Below the pieces are notes generated by a model, which saw nothing but the letters and a program-made list of their open reading frames with translations, did not search any database and was not told the origin of the DNA. Position numbers and translations under genes: made by a program. From the NCBI GenBank assembly GCA_017416155.1, contig JAFQDE010000010.1:65476-102151 (forward strand): a DNA stretch of 36,676 bases, in the 5' to 3' direction. The DNA comes from Tyzzerella sp. Its GTDB lineage: Bacteria > Bacillota > Clostridia > Lachnospirales > Lachnospiraceae. This document shows positions 16,794-25,605 of the stretch, one piece after another. Position 1 is the first letter of the stretch. Each line of letters starts with the position of its first letter.

Positions 16794-16811
16794 GGTTAGT
16801 TTTGACTAACC
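16794..16811. promoter_or_regulatory. Palindrome GGTTAGT-N4-ACTAACC before the iron operon
   Basis: A perfect 7-4-7 inverted repeat in the untranslated leader, 20 bases before the probable start of the first permease gene. It matches the palindrome at 13028-13045 in 12 of 14 arm positions. It could be an operator for a metal-dependent repressor (half-site TTAG is seen in DtxR-type operators) or, as RNA, a small hairpin next to the ribosome binding site. Confidence 0.55.
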
Positions 16812-16852
16812 GTTCGTTTTAAAGAAAGTCCGCATTGAAGCGAACAATCTAC

Positions 16853-16858
16853 ATTATA
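16853..16858 (-). promoter_or_regulatory. Probable -10 box of the iron operon promoter
   Basis: TATAAT on the minus strand, with a weak -35-like TTGTTT 16 bases upstream. Transcription would start near 16846, about 35 bases before the palindrome at 16811. Confidence 0.45.
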
Positions 16859-16920
16859 TCTTTTTTATCCCAAAAAACAACAACCAAAATATGGAATCAA
16901 TGGAGTGGCAGCAGAACGTC

Positions 16921-16957
16921 AAAAAGGATATTTCCTAAATTTCTTTAGAAAATATCC
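16921..16957 (-). terminator. Terminator after lysS
   Basis: GGATATTTTCTAAA pairs with TTTAGGAAATATCC (one mismatch) around a GAAA loop, followed on the minus strand by TTTTTGAC. It lies 17 bases after the lysS stop codon and separates it from the iron operon. Confidence 0.85.
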
Positions 16958-16973
16958 TCTTCTTATTACTTTA

Positions 16974-18464
16974 TTATTCTGATTTCATCGTTGGGAACAA
17001 CAATACATCTCTAATAGCCGAACTGTCTGAGAACAGCATACACATTCTGTCGATTCCGTAACCGATACCACCTGTAGGCGGCATACCGATTTCCAATGCG
17101 TTTAAGAAATCTTCATCGGTTGTGTTCGCTTCTTCATTTCCCTGAGAAAGTTGTTCTTCCTGGTCTTTGAAACGTGCTCTCTGATCGATTGGATCGTTAA
17201 GCTCTGAGTAAGCGTTTGCCATCTCCCAGCCGTTCATGAAGAACTCGAAGCGTTCTACATATTCCGGATTCTCCGGTTTCTTCTTTGTAAGCGGAGATAT
17301 CTCGATTGGATGGTCCATTACAAATGTAGGCTGAATCAAGTGTTCTTCAACATACTCCTCGAAGAACAAATTAAGAATATCGCCTTTCTTATGACGTTCC
17401 TCAAATTCCACATGTTTTTCCTTAGCAATTGCTCTTGCCTCTTCTAATGTATGAATCTCATTCCAATCAACGCCTGCATATTTCTTAACAGCGTCAATCA
17501 TAGTGATTCTCTCAAATGGTTTTCCAAGATCCATCTCTACGCCATTATAAACGATTGTTGTTGTACCAAGAACTTCCTGTGCCACATGACGGAACATGTT
17601 CTCTGTTAAGTCCATCATGCCGTGATAGTCTGTGTATGCTTGGTATAATTCCATCAATGTGAATTCCGGATTGTGTCTTCTGTCAAGACCTTCGTTACGG
17701 AATACACGTCCGATTTCGTAAACGCGTTCCAAACCGCCTACAATTAATCTCTTTAAATATAACTCAAGTGAAATACGAAGTTTGAAATCTTCGTCCAATG
17801 CATTAAAGTGTGTCTCGAACGGTCTTGCTGCTGCACCACCTGCATTTGATACAAGCATTGGTGTCTCTACTTCAAGGAAACCTTGTCCGTCTAAATATCT
17901 TCTGATAGAGCTTACAATTCTAGAACGTTTGATAAATGTATCCTTTACTTCCGGATTCATAATAAGGTCAACGTATCTTTGACGGTAACGCAAATCTGTG
18001 TTGGTAAGACCATGATATTTTTCCGGAAGAATCTGAAGACTCTTAGAAAGAAGTGTTACTTCCTCAGCGTGGATAGATATCTCTCCCATCTTTGTGCGGA
18101 ACACTTCACCCTTGATACCAACGATATCACCGATGTCCATTCTCTTGAATGCCTTGTATTCTTCTTCACCGACGCAGTCTCTTGCAACGTATGACTGAAT
18201 GGTTCCTTCTAAATCCTGAACATGACAGAATGAAGCTTTGCCCATCACACGTTTGGACATAATACGTCCTGCGATTGATACTTTTTTACCTTCCATCTCC
18301 TCAAAATTGTCTTTGATGGATTGGCTGTGCGCGTCTGCATCATATTTTGTAATTTGGAATGGGTCCTGCCCATTTGCCTGCAATTCTGCTAATTTTTCAC
18401 GACGCACTTTTCTTAATTGATTCAAGTCTGGTTCTTGAACTTGTACATTATTTTGTTCTGCCAT
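16974..18464 (-). CDS. lysS: Lysyl-tRNA synthetase (class II)
   Basis: A 496-residue class II lysyl-tRNA synthetase that charges tRNA-Lys. The N-terminal OB-fold anticodon-binding domain spans about 60-140 ([23 protein letters not shown]). Motif 2 is [20 protein letters not shown] (255-274) and motif 3 is [16 protein letters not shown] near 465. Length is normal. AGGAGGAAGAG precedes the ATG. It follows greA by 25 bases and shares its promoter; no T-box leader is seen. Confidence 0.97.
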   Translation of the reverse strand: MAEQNNVQVQEPDLNQLRKVRREKLAELQANGQDPFQITKYDADAHSQSIKDNFEEMEGKKVSIAGRIMSKRVMGKASFCHVQDLEGTIQSYVARDCVGEEEYKAFKRMDIGDIVGIKGEVFRTKMGEISIHAEEVTLLSKSLQILPEKYHGLTNTDLRYRQRYVDLIMNPEVKDTFIKRSRIVSSIRRYLDGQGFLEVETPMLVSNAGGAAARPFETHFNALDEDFKLRISLELYLKRLIVGGLERVYEIGRVFRNEGLDRRHNPEFTLMELYQAYTDYHGMMDLTENMFRHVAQEVLGTTTIVYNGVEMDLGKPFERITMIDAVKKYAGVDWNEIHTLEEARAIAKEKHVEFEERHKKGDILNLFFEEYVEEHLIQPTFVMDHPIEISPLTKKKPENPEYVERFEFFMNGWEMANAYSELNDPIDQRARFKDQEEQLSQGNEEANTTDEDFLNALEIGMPPTGGIGYGIDRMCMLFSDSSAIRDVLLFPTMKSE

Positions 18465-18489
18465 GTCTCTTCCTCCTCATTTACTGTAA

Positions 18490-18972
18490 TTAGATGCTTC
18501 TGTCGATCTTCAATACCTTATATTCCATTATTCCGACCTGTGTCTCTACGGAAACTTCTTCTCCGATGCCTTTACCGAGTAATGCCGCGCCAAGTGGAGA
18601 TTCATTGGAAATCTTGCCTGCCAAGCTGTTCGCTTCTGTAGAACCTACAATTTTGTATTCTACTTCTTCTTCGAATTCTACATCATACAACACTACCGTG
18701 CAACCAACGCTGATTTTGTCAAGATCCACTTCTTCCTCATCTACCACGTCCGCATTCTTTAGAATCTTTTCAATCTCTTCAATACGCGCTTCAATATCGC
18801 GTTGCTCATCCTTTGCAGCATCATATTCTGCATTCTCTGACAAGTCTCCCTGTTCTCTGGCTTCTTTGATTTTCTGAGCCACTTCCTTACGTTTTACTAC
18901 CTTCAGTTCCTCAAGTTCATTTTCCAATGCTTTGAGTCCTGTGTAAGTAAGAATGGTTTTCTTTGCTGTCAT
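18490..18972 (-). CDS. greA: Transcription elongation factor GreA
   Basis: A 160-residue GreA that rescues backtracked RNA polymerase by stimulating transcript cleavage. The N-terminal coiled coil shows the family signature [20 protein letters not shown] with the tip acidic residues, and the C-terminal FKBP-like domain shows [18 protein letters not shown] consensus promoter lies 86 bases upstream. lysS follows in the same transcript. Confidence 0.97.
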   Translation of the reverse strand: MTAKKTILTYTGLKALENELEELKVVKRKEVAQKIKEAREQGDLSENAEYDAAKDEQRDIEARIEEIEKILKNADVVDEEEVDLDKISVGCTVVLYDVEFEEEVEYKIVGSTEANSLAGKISNESPLGAALLGKGIGEEVSVETQVGIMEYKVLKIDRSI

Positions 18973-19057
18973 GTTTCGTACTTCCTTTCTGACATATTTT
19001 TCCTGATATATTTACTCTCGATTCCTCGATAAATCAATCTATTCTCACAATTTCAAC

Positions 19058-19086
19058 ATTATACATGAATCGGGAATTAATGTCAA
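19058..19086 (-). promoter_or_regulatory. Consensus sigma-A promoter for greA-lysS
   Basis: TTGACA (19086-19081) and TATAAT (19063-19058) are both perfect, with the ideal 17-base spacer. Start of transcription would be near 19050, giving a leader of about 80 bases. Confidence 0.9.
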
Positions 19087-19172
19087 TCTTTTTTCATTTT
19101 AGCAATGCTACTAATACTTGACATATGTCGCTCTGCCAAAGTAGAAATAACGTAGCGAATTCGGGCTTCATG

Positions 19173-20141
19173 CTAAACTGAAAGTCGATTCTCCAGCAAT
19201 TTTTCCAATTCCTCGTAATATTCAACAGCATTTATTTCCCCGCGAAGTTTCGCCGAGTTGGGAAGCCCTGTCGTATACCATGATACATGTTTGCGCATTT
19301 CGCGAATCCCCAGATACTCTCCTTTATACTGTATTTGAAGTCTCGCATGACGAAGCATCATCTCTTTCAGTTCCTCATTACTCGGTCTCGCCGGCATCAC
19401 TCCAGTCTTCTCATACTCCACAAGTTCTGAAAATATCCAAGGATTGCCCTGAGCACCTCGTCCAATCATCACGCCGTCGCACCCAGTTTCACGCATCATT
19501 GCAAGCGCGCTCTCTCCCGACACAACATCGCCATTTCCGATTACCGGTATGGAAACTACCTCTTTTACCTGACGTATAATATCCCAATCTGCTTTTCCGG
19601 AATAGTATTGTTCTCTCGTTCTTCCATGCACTGCGATTGCTGCCGCACCTGCATCTTCGATAATCTTTGCAATTTCCACTGCGTTTATACTCTCTTCGTT
19701 AAATCCTTTTCGAATTTTTACTGTGACAGGCTTTTGAATCGCTTTGGCCGTCTTACTTACAATCTCATAAACAAGCTTTGGCTGATTCATAAGCGCTGAG
19801 CCTTCTCCGTTTCGTACGATCTTTGGTACCGGACATCCCATGTTAATGTCTAGTATCGCAAATGGAAGTTCTTCGATGCGCTTTGCAATCTCGCTGATGA
19901 CCTCCGGGTCTGAGCCAAAGAGTTGAAGCGAAACCGGCTCTTCCTCCGGATGAATCTCTAAAAGAGCTTTTGTATTTCTATTATTGTATTGTATTGCTTT
20001 TGCACTTATCATCTCCATACAGAGAAGTCCGGCGCCCTGCTCTTTGCATAGCAAGCGAAATGGCAGGTCTGTTACGCCTGCCATAGGTGCTAAGATGTAT
20101 GAATTTGCAAGTTCAACATTTCCTATCTTCAACTTCTTCAT
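19173..20141 (-). CDS. dusB: tRNA-dihydrouridine synthase
   Basis: A 322-residue flavin enzyme that reduces uridine to dihydrouridine in tRNA D-loops. It begins LANSYILAPMAGVTDLPFR (FMN-binding start of the barrel), has the catalytic cysteine in DINMGCPVPKIVRNGEGSAL, AVHGRTREQYYSGKADW, and VIGNGDV plus GVMIGRGAQGNPWIF for the flavin phosphate. The C-terminal helical domain binds tRNA. It starts 2 bases after the coaX stop codon. The position next to coaX, greA and lysS is common in Firmicutes. Confidence 0.94.
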   Translation of the reverse strand: MKKLKIGNVELANSYILAPMAGVTDLPFRLLCKEQGAGLLCMEMISAKAIQYNNRNTKALLEIHPEEEPVSLQLFGSDPEVISEIAKRIEELPFAILDINMGCPVPKIVRNGEGSALMNQPKLVYEIVSKTAKAIQKPVTVKIRKGFNEESINAVEIAKIIEDAGAAAIAVHGRTREQYYSGKADWDIIRQVKEVVSIPVIGNGDVVSGESALAMMRETGCDGVMIGRGAQGNPWIFSELVEYEKTGVMPARPSNEELKEMMLRHARLQIQYKGEYLGIREMRKHVSWYTTGLPNSAKLRGEINAVEYYEELEKLLENRLSV

Positions 20142-20142
20142 T

Positions 20143-20916
20143 CTATTTTTCTGCCTTTTTGTGCTTTTCGTAAATCATGCGAAGACCTTCTAGTGTCAAC
20201 ATTGGGTCATAGATGTCAATTACATCTGTCTCCGGTACGATAATATTTCCGAGTCCGCCGGTTGCAATTACTTTTGCATCCGGATAGCCTGCTGCCTTTA
20301 GTTTATTTACAATATACTCAGTCTGCCCGATGTATCCAAAGACCAACCCCCCCTGCATGCTGGATACAGTCTCTTTTGCTACAACTGACTCTGGCTTGCG
20401 AATCTCAATCTCAGGAAGCATTGCAGCTCCGCCCCAAAGTGCTCTCGCTGAGGTTCTGATACCCGGCGAAATAACACCGCCTTCAAACACGCCATCCGCC
20501 GTCACAATATCATAAGTCGTTGCAGTACCAAAATCCACCACAATCACAGGACCACCATATTTCTCATAGGCCGCTACTGCATCTACAATACGGTCAGGAC
20601 CGATTTCCTTCGGATGCTCAGTGTTAATCTTAAGCCCCATATCCAAAGTGCTCGGCACAATCGGTTTTACATGAAAATACTTGATAATCGCACTTCCTAG
20701 TGAATGCATGACATCTGGAACAACCGAAGAAACAATGACATCCTCGATGTCCTTCACATCAAATCCTCTGTGCATTAACATGTCACAAAGCTGTATTCCG
20801 TATTCATCCGACGTTCTAGGTTGCTTTGCCGTCGCGCGAAACGTCGCTTTTAATTCTTTTCCGTCAAACACACCCAATGTGATATGTGTGTTTCCAACAT
20901 CAACTACTAATAGCAT
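20143..20916 (-). CDS. coaX: Type III pantothenate kinase
   Basis: A 257-residue CoaX, which phosphorylates pantothenate in the first step of coenzyme A synthesis. ASKHA-fold motifs are present: DVGNTH (6-11), GPDR (106-109), DFGTATTYD from Asp128, and GGVISPGI. Length is normal. Its ATG overlaps the stop of the small upstream gene (TAATG), showing coupling. Confidence 0.95.
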   Translation of the reverse strand: MLLVVDVGNTHITLGVFDGKELKATFRATAKQPRTSDEYGIQLCDMLMHRGFDVKDIEDVIVSSVVPDVMHSLGSAIIKYFHVKPIVPSTLDMGLKINTEHPKEIGPDRIVDAVAAYEKYGGPVIVVDFGTATTYDIVTADGVFEGGVISPGIRTSARALWGGAAMLPEIEIRKPESVVAKETVSSMQGGLVFGYIGQTEYIVNKLKAAGYPDAKVIATGGLGNIIVPETDVIDIYDPMLTLEGLRMIYEKHKKAEK

Positions 20917-21245
20917 TAAGCTTCCTCCCCCAAGAAAAATACCTTGTAATACATCTGCAGTGCTTCTAAAAGCTCCTGCTTGGTTCTCTGAAGTTCTTTT
21001 ATTTTCAGATGACTTCCTATTTCGTCAAAGAAGAAGTCATTCTCTTCATTTGACACCTCAAAACAAAGTTCTCCATTTTCTTCAAATACAAGCGTCAGGA
21101 TTCCCCCTACATCTTCCGTAAATAGTACGCACATCACCTTGAGCTCATCCTTTACGCTGTCCGGAAGAGTCTCGAAATCTGGATTGAGATAATATTTTTG
21201 CTCATAAGAATTCGCGCCACACAGCACTATTTTTTCTTCGTACAT
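20916..21245 (-). CDS. Conserved small protein, DUF6145-like
   Basis: A 109-residue soluble acidic protein between birA and coaX. AGGAGGAAGT precedes the ATG. It opens with [22 protein letters not shown], continues with [27 protein letters not shown], and ends with a helical [16 protein letters not shown] recall this pattern as the Lachnospiraceae family DUF6145, but that is from memory. No known function; the tight coupling with coaX (overlapping TAATG) suggests it is made together with the coenzyme A and biotin enzymes. Confidence 0.75.
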   Translation of the reverse strand: MYEEKIVLCGANSYEQKYYLNPDFETLPDSVKDELKVMCVLFTEDVGGILTLVFEENGELCFEVSNEENDFFFDEIGSHLKIKELQRTKQELLEALQMYYKVFFLGEEA

Positions 21246-21253
21246 ACTTCCTC

Positions 21254-22009
21254 CTAAACGTATCCATAAACACCTCGCACAGATACTTCTCCCGCATAAA
21301 TGCGTCTTTCTTCTCCCTCTTTCGTGTGAACCAAAAGTTCTCCCTCCGAGTTAATTCCCTGTGCGTAAGCTATATATTCATTTCCAGGTTCTAACACCCG
21401 TACCTCTTTACCGACATTGACCAACATGTCATTGTATGCTTCTTTTAGAAACGACAAATCCTGCGCCTCTAAAAACTGCCGATAGGATTGATCAAAATAT
21501 TTCGCAACTGATTCAATCAATCTTTCTCGGTCAAATATTATACCACTCTCTAGATAGAGGGATGTGGCAGTATCCTGTAGCTCCTTCGGGAAGCTGCTTG
21601 TGTTCACATTAATCCCTACTCCCACCACGACGTAATCCATCTCAGAATCTTTTAACTGCATCTCGGTCAGTATGCCACAGATTTTCTTGCCTGACAAAAC
21701 CAAATCATTCGGCCACTTAATCTGCACCTCTGAAAATCCCAATGCTTTTAAAGCTTCCCCCACACTGTATGCCATAACAAGTGTGAGCATCGGTGCTTTA
21801 TCCGGTACACAATTCGGTCTTAAAAGAATCGACATATAGATATTTTCTCCTGCCGGCGATTCCCACTGTCGTCCCCTTCGACCTTTTCCTGCAGTCTGCA
21901 ATTCCGCCACAACTACTGTACCATGCTCTGCCCCTTTTGTGGCGAGTCTTGCAAGCTCCGTATTGGTTGAATCTATTTGTTTGTAATAAATAATCTTTTT
22001 ATTCTCCAA
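21254..22009 (-). CDS. birA: Biotin--[acetyl-CoA-carboxylase] ligase (monofunctional)
   Basis: A 251-residue biotin protein ligase that attaches biotin to carboxylase carrier proteins. The biotin/ATP loop GKGRRGRQW (41-49), KWPNDL (98-103) and GVGINVN motifs are intact. There is no N-terminal helix-turn-helix, so it should not act as a transcriptional repressor (group I ligase). The start is a TTG at 22009 inside the end of the carbamoyltransferase frame (11-base overlap), followed by [13 protein letters not shown], the usual first strand. It is coupled to the patatin-OTC gene upstream. Confidence 0.92.
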   Translation of the reverse strand: MENKKIIYYKQIDSTNTELARLATKGAEHGTVVVAELQTAGKGRRGRQWESPAGENIYMSILLRPNCVPDKAPMLTLVMAYSVGEALKALGFSEVQIKWPNDLVLSGKKICGILTEMQLKDSEMDYVVVGVGINVNTSSFPKELQDTATSLYLESGIIFDRERLIESVAKYFDQSYRQFLEAQDLSFLKEAYNDMLVNVGKEVRVLEPGNEYIAYAQGINSEGELLVHTKEGEERRIYAGEVSVRGVYGYV

Positions 22010-24035
22010 GTGTAGCCACCATTACTGCCTTAATTGTATGAAGACGATTCTCCGCCTCATTAAATACAACATCCGCATGTTTTTCAAATACATCTTCTGT
22101 CACTTCGTTACCCTTTACTGCCGGTAGACAGTGCATAAAGATTGTTTCTGCCTTTCCTGTCTTATCCATCAGTGCCTGGTTAATCTGATATGGGTGTAAG
22201 AGTGCAATACGCTCTACTGTCTTGTCTTCCTCTCCCATTGAACACCAGACATCTGTATAAAGAACATCTGCTCCTTCTACAGCATCAACAGAATCTGTAA
22301 TTGTAACCGTTGCACCGGATTCCTTCGCATAGTTTTTACAAAGTTCTACAAGTCCCTCCTCTGGCCATAAGGCTTTCGGAGCAATAATTGCGAAATTTAC
22401 ACCAACCTTTGCACAGCCAATCATAAGACTGTTCGCCATGTTATTGCGGCCATCTCCAAGGTATACGAAATTCAAACCTTCCAAATATCCAAAATGTTCC
22501 TTCATAGTCAGAAAATCTGCAAGAATTTGGGTCGGATGATAGTCATCCGTAAGTCCATTCCAAACAGGGACACCACTATACTCTGCCAATATCTCTACAT
22601 GCTCATGCTTGAATCCACGGAATTCAATTCCATCAAACATTCTCCCAAGTACACGTGCCGTATCCTTGACACTCTCTTTATATCCCAACTGAATGTCATG
22701 TTGAGAAAGATATGTCGGAAATGCCCCCTCATCATTTGCACCAACCGTAAATGCACAGCGTGTTCTGGTAGATGGCTTTTCAAAAATCAGTGCAATATTT
22801 TTACCCTTCAAAGAATTGCCGGTAATTCCCTGCTTTTTCTTCGCTTTTAGGTCTGCCGCCAAATCAAGCAAATACAGTATCTCGTCTTTCGTAAAATCTT
22901 TGAGTGTCAAAAAATTACGTCCCTTTAAGTTCATCTCGTAGTCCTTTCTGAGATTCATCAGAATATGAACGAATCTCGGTAAATCTATTGTGTCTCTTTC
23001 TTTTTGATATTTTTCTCTTACTGCCTGCTCCAACTCTTGAATCGTATAGATTCGATACTTCGGGATGTGCAGAAGCTTTGCACTCGCCTCAAGCATGGCA
23101 AGATAGAATTCTTCGTCAGAACATTTTCGTGATAAACGCAAAATAAATGTAATCTCTGCCTTCTCGATATCACTCAAACCTTCCAGTATCTCTCTATAAT
23201 ACCATTCTTCGCGCGTTTGTTCAATATAATAAATTCGACCTGCAAGGCCATAAATCATACGTTTTGCATCAAAATATCCTATTTTTAAGTTCTGTCTGCT
23301 TCTTTTGCTCTGAAATTCAATAATACTTCCCAATTTTACTTTTGGCGCAATCTCATAGAGAGTTGTATCTTCATCCGCCTTCACTCTCGGTACTCTTCCC
23401 GGTCCGTAAATACGAATCTGAATAATATCTTTGTATCCTCTCTCAAGCAGGGAGTTAATTGGAAAGTTGTTCACAATCCCGCCATCTACATAGGTTTGCC
23501 CATGTAATTTCTCTTTTTTAAATCCAAAGAGATACGCACTTGCAAGGAGAAAATCTTCCAAAAGCCCCTCCGGAATATCGTGGATGCTGAGGTCCATTTC
23601 CTTCATCTGAGAAACCGAAAAAGTAAGAAGACATAATTCTATTCCACACTCCCGAATCTTCTTCTCATCCACATGCTCATGAATCAAGTTGCGCAGAGGC
23701 GCGATATCCACACCGCCATCTGACAATATCTTTCGGAATTCACTGACAATCTCACGTAAGCCGTTTTCTTTGTTAAAGAGACGTTCCATCCATTCATCAT
23801 CCACGTCCATGACATCGGAAAATGTCATGTCATACCATATCTCTTCCGCTTTTTGGGGGTCACCCATACAAATAAGGGCCCCATTCAAAGCACCCACAGA
23901 GGTTCCTGCAACTGCATTCACTTTTACCCCCGCTTCACACAGTGCTTTCCACGCACCTATCTGATATGCTCCCCTAGCGCCACCGCCATCTAGCACAAGA
24001 CCATATTCTTTTGTCAAATCAATTATCGGATTCAT
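21999..24035 (-). CDS. Fused patatin-like phospholipase / ornithine carbamoyltransferase
   Basis: One open frame of 678 residues with two complete enzymes. Residues 1-290 are a patatin-like lipid hydrolase: oxyanion loop DGGGARG (16-22), nucleophile Ser46 in GTSVG, catalytic Asp184 in DGG. Residues 291-367 are a helical extension. Residues 368-678 (311 residues) are a full ornithine carbamoyltransferase (argF type), with STRTR (422-426) for carbamoyl phosphate, HPTQ (500-503), SMGEE near 599 for ornithine, and HCLPA (635-639). An AAAGGA site lies 7 bases before Met368, so the second enzyme may also be made alone. The codon two before Met368 is TAC, one base from a stop. GAGGTG precedes the first ATG. 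The fusion in the sequence is certain; its biological reality is not. Confidence 0.85.
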   Translation of the reverse strand: MNPIIDLTKEYGLVLDGGGARGAYQIGAWKALCEAGVKVNAVAGTSVGALNGALICMGDPQKAEEIWYDMTFSDVMDVDDEWMERLFNKENGLREIVSEFRKILSDGGVDIAPLRNLIHEHVDEKKIRECGIELCLLTFSVSQMKEMDLSIHDIPEGLLEDFLLASAYLFGFKKEKLHGQTYVDGGIVNNFPINSLLERGYKDIIQIRIYGPGRVPRVKADEDTTLYEIAPKVKLGSIIEFQSKRSRQNLKIGYFDAKRMIYGLAGRIYYIEQTREEWYYREILEGLSDIEKAEITFILRLSRKCSDEEFYLAMLEASAKLLHIPKYRIYTIQELEQAVREKYQKERDTIDLPRFVHILMNLRKDYEMNLKGRNFLTLKDFTKDEILYLLDLAADLKAKKKQGITGNSLKGKNIALIFEKPSTRTRCAFTVGANDEGAFPTYLSQHDIQLGYKESVKDTARVLGRMFDGIEFRGFKHEHVEILAEYSGVPVWNGLTDDYHPTQILADFLTMKEHFGYLEGLNFVYLGDGRNNMANSLMIGCAKVGVNFAIIAPKALWPEEGLVELCKNYAKESGATVTITDSVDAVEGADVLYTDVWCSMGEEDKTVERIALLHPYQINQALMDKTGKAETIFMHCLPAVKGNEVTEDVFEKHADVVFNEAENRLHTIKAVMVATLGE
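22932..22947 (-). promoter_or_regulatory. argF: Internal ribosome binding site and ATG for the carbamoyltransferase part
   Basis: AAAGGA (22947-22942), a 7-base spacer and ATG (22934-22932). The frame from here encodes exactly one ornithine carbamoyltransferase of normal length, beginning [14 protein letters not shown]. This would be the ordinary start of argF if the upstream frame had a stop. Confidence 0.7.
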
Positions 24036-24059
24036 ATGTTCACCTCGCTATGCAGTACA

Positions 24060-24100
24060 AAAACACATACAGGGGCATGCTCCTTGGCACACCCCTGTAT
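24060..24100 (-). terminator. Terminator-like hairpin after the SPFH gene
   Basis: ATACAGGGG pairs with CCCCTGTAT, with a further three inner pairs around CAAGGA, and the minus strand continues GTGTTTTTGT. It lies 11 bases after the SPFH stop and 30 bases before the patatin-OTC start. Because no room is left for a promoter, some readthrough is probably needed for the next gene. Confidence 0.7.
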
Positions 24101-24110
24101 CTTTTCACAT

Positions 24111-25031
24111 TTAATCTTCTTTTGCAACTTCCACAACAGATTTTGCAAGCCCTGCAATCCCCTGAAGTTCTGACGGAATAATAATCTTAGTAGCCTTTCC
24201 GTCTGCAGCACGTTCAAATGCCTCCAAACTCTTAATGGTAAGTACTGCCTGGTCTGCTCCTGCTTCCTTGAGGAATCGAATACCATCTGCATTTGCCTGT
24301 TGTACTTTAAGAATAGCTTCTGCTTCACCTTCTGCTTCTTTGATGCGTCTTTCTTTTTCAGCTTCTGCACGGAGAATTGCAGATTGCTTCTCAGCTTCCG
24401 CTTCGAGAATCACAGATTCCTTGTTACCTTCTGCGACAAGAATCGTAGATTTCTTTTCTCCTTCTGCGCGAAGAATAGCTTCACGACGTTCACGTTCTGC
24501 CTTCATCTGTTTTTCCATGGCATCTTGAATCGCTGCTGGTGGAATAATATTCTTAAGCTCTACACGATTTACCTTGATTCCCCATGGGTCTGTTGCCACA
24601 TCGAGAGATGCTCTCATCTTCGTGTTAATTGTTTCTCTTGATGTTAATGTCTGGTCTAATTCCAAATCACCGATAATGTTACGAAGTGTTGTCGCTGTCA
24701 AGTTCTCAATCGCCATAATCGGATTGGCAACTCCATAGCAGAATAACTTCGGATCTGTAATCTGATAGAATACAACCGTGTCAATCCGCATCGTAACGTT
24801 ATCCTTTGTAATAACCGGTTGTGGCGCAAAATCTACAACCTGTTCTTTGAGATCTACACGTCTTGCAACACGCTCAAGAATCGGAATTTTAAAATGGATA
24901 CCTACTCCCCATGTTGCCTGATAAGCACCTAATCTCTCAACAACGAGGGCCTGCGCCTGTTGAACCACTTTTACACAAGATACTAAAACTATTACTACAA
25001 TCACTGCCAAAATAATTCCAACTAATCTCAT
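24111..25031 (-). CDS. SPFH/Band 7 (stomatin-like) membrane protein
   Basis: A 306-residue protein with one N-terminal membrane helix (residues 3-20), an SPFH domain (about 25-190: VVERLGAYQATWGVGIHFKIP, then DNVTMRIDTVVFYQITDP) and a long coiled coil (about 190-260) made of repeated IL-xAE-xEK units. It resembles stomatin/QmcA proteins that form large oligomeric rings on membranes. It starts 2 bases after nfeD ends, the standard NfeD-SPFH pairing. Role is inferred as membrane domain organisation or protease regulation. Confidence 0.9.
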   Translation of the reverse strand: MRLVGIILAVIVVIVLVSCVKVVQQAQALVVERLGAYQATWGVGIHFKIPILERVARRVDLKEQVVDFAPQPVITKDNVTMRIDTVVFYQITDPKLFCYGVANPIMAIENLTATTLRNIIGDLELDQTLTSRETINTKMRASLDVATDPWGIKVNRVELKNIIPPAAIQDAMEKQMKAERERREAILRAEGEKKSTILVAEGNKESVILEAEAEKQSAILRAEAEKERRIKEAEGEAEAILKVQQANADGIRFLKEAGADQAVLTIKSLEAFERAADGKATKIIIPSELQGIAGLAKSVVEVAKED

Positions 25032-25033
25032 TT

Positions 25034-25468
25034 TTATACCTCCTGTTTTTTCACAATTAATTTTACGCCCTGTATACCTTCGATGATGACTACTTCACCT
25101 GCTTCAATAATCATATCTGCGTCATCCGTCTTGGCAGACCATTCCATTCCATTTACCTCTGCACGGCCAACTCCATGCAATGTGTCAATTGTCTCTAAGA
25201 CCACTGCATTTTGTCCAATCAGACTTTCCGCATTTGTTTTCTGACGTTCCTGATTGAAAAACTTCATCGCAATCGGTCTTGTGAGAACCAAAAGAGCGAT
25301 TGACACCAATAAGAAAACAATAATCTGAACCGGAAGTCCAAATCCAACATATGCAAGAACAAATGCTACAATAGCTCCGCCTGCAAACCATATCGTTGTC
25401 AATCCCATGGTAAGAATCTCAATCACTAATAAGACTGCAAACATAATTAACCAAAACATTGTTTCCAT
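25034..25468 (-). CDS. NfeD family membrane protein
   Basis: A 144-residue NfeD: three to four membrane helices (FWLIMFAVLLVIEILTMGL at the start, then two more by residue 63) and a C-terminal OB-fold domain (about 82-144, with IGQNAVVLETI and GRAEVNGMEWSAK). NfeD proteins partner with the SPFH protein encoded immediately downstream. GAGGCGG precedes the ATG, and a TTGCAA-N17-TAGAAT promoter lies upstream. Confidence 0.92.
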   Translation of the reverse strand: METMFWLIMFAVLLVIEILTMGLTTIWFAGGAIVAFVLAYVGFGLPVQIIVFLLVSIALLVLTRPIAMKFFNQERQKTNAESLIGQNAVVLETIDTLHGVGRAEVNGMEWSAKTDDADMIIEAGEVVIIEGIQGVKLIVKKQEV

Positions 25469-25505
25469 GTGCCCGCCTCACTTTCATACTATGATTTATA
25501 TCCCA

Positions 25506-25534
25506 ATTCTACTACATTCATTCTAATATTGCAA
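25506..25534 (-). promoter_or_regulatory. Promoter for nfeD-SPFH
   Basis: TTGCAA (25534-25529) and TAGAAT (25511-25506) with a 17-base spacer, 38 bases before the nfeD start. Confidence 0.6.
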
Positions 25535-25560
25535 CAAACAGAGAATTACAATATTGTTAC

Positions 25561-25590
25561 AAAAAAAGAGACAGAATGAATCTGTCTCTT
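25561..25590 (-). terminator. Terminator after the cell-wall hydrolase gene
   Basis: AAGAGACAGA / TCTGTCTCTT form a 10-base-pair stem with a five-base loop, and on the minus strand the stem runs into seven U. Confidence 0.9.
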
Positions 25591-25605
25591 CAAAACTCCC
25601 CTTTT

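Noticed and set aside
18973-19172. T-box or other leader for greA-lysS
   Set aside because: No T-box sequence (TGGxACCGCG type) is present; the leader is about 80 bases with no strong hairpin.
24235-24528. Serine/alanine-rich plus-strand frame
   Set aside because: It is the antisense shadow of the repeated coiled coil of the SPFH gene.
24297-24530. Short tandem repeats in DNA
   Set aside because: They encode the IL-xAE-xEK coiled-coil units usual for stomatin-like proteins and are not a CRISPR or satellite.
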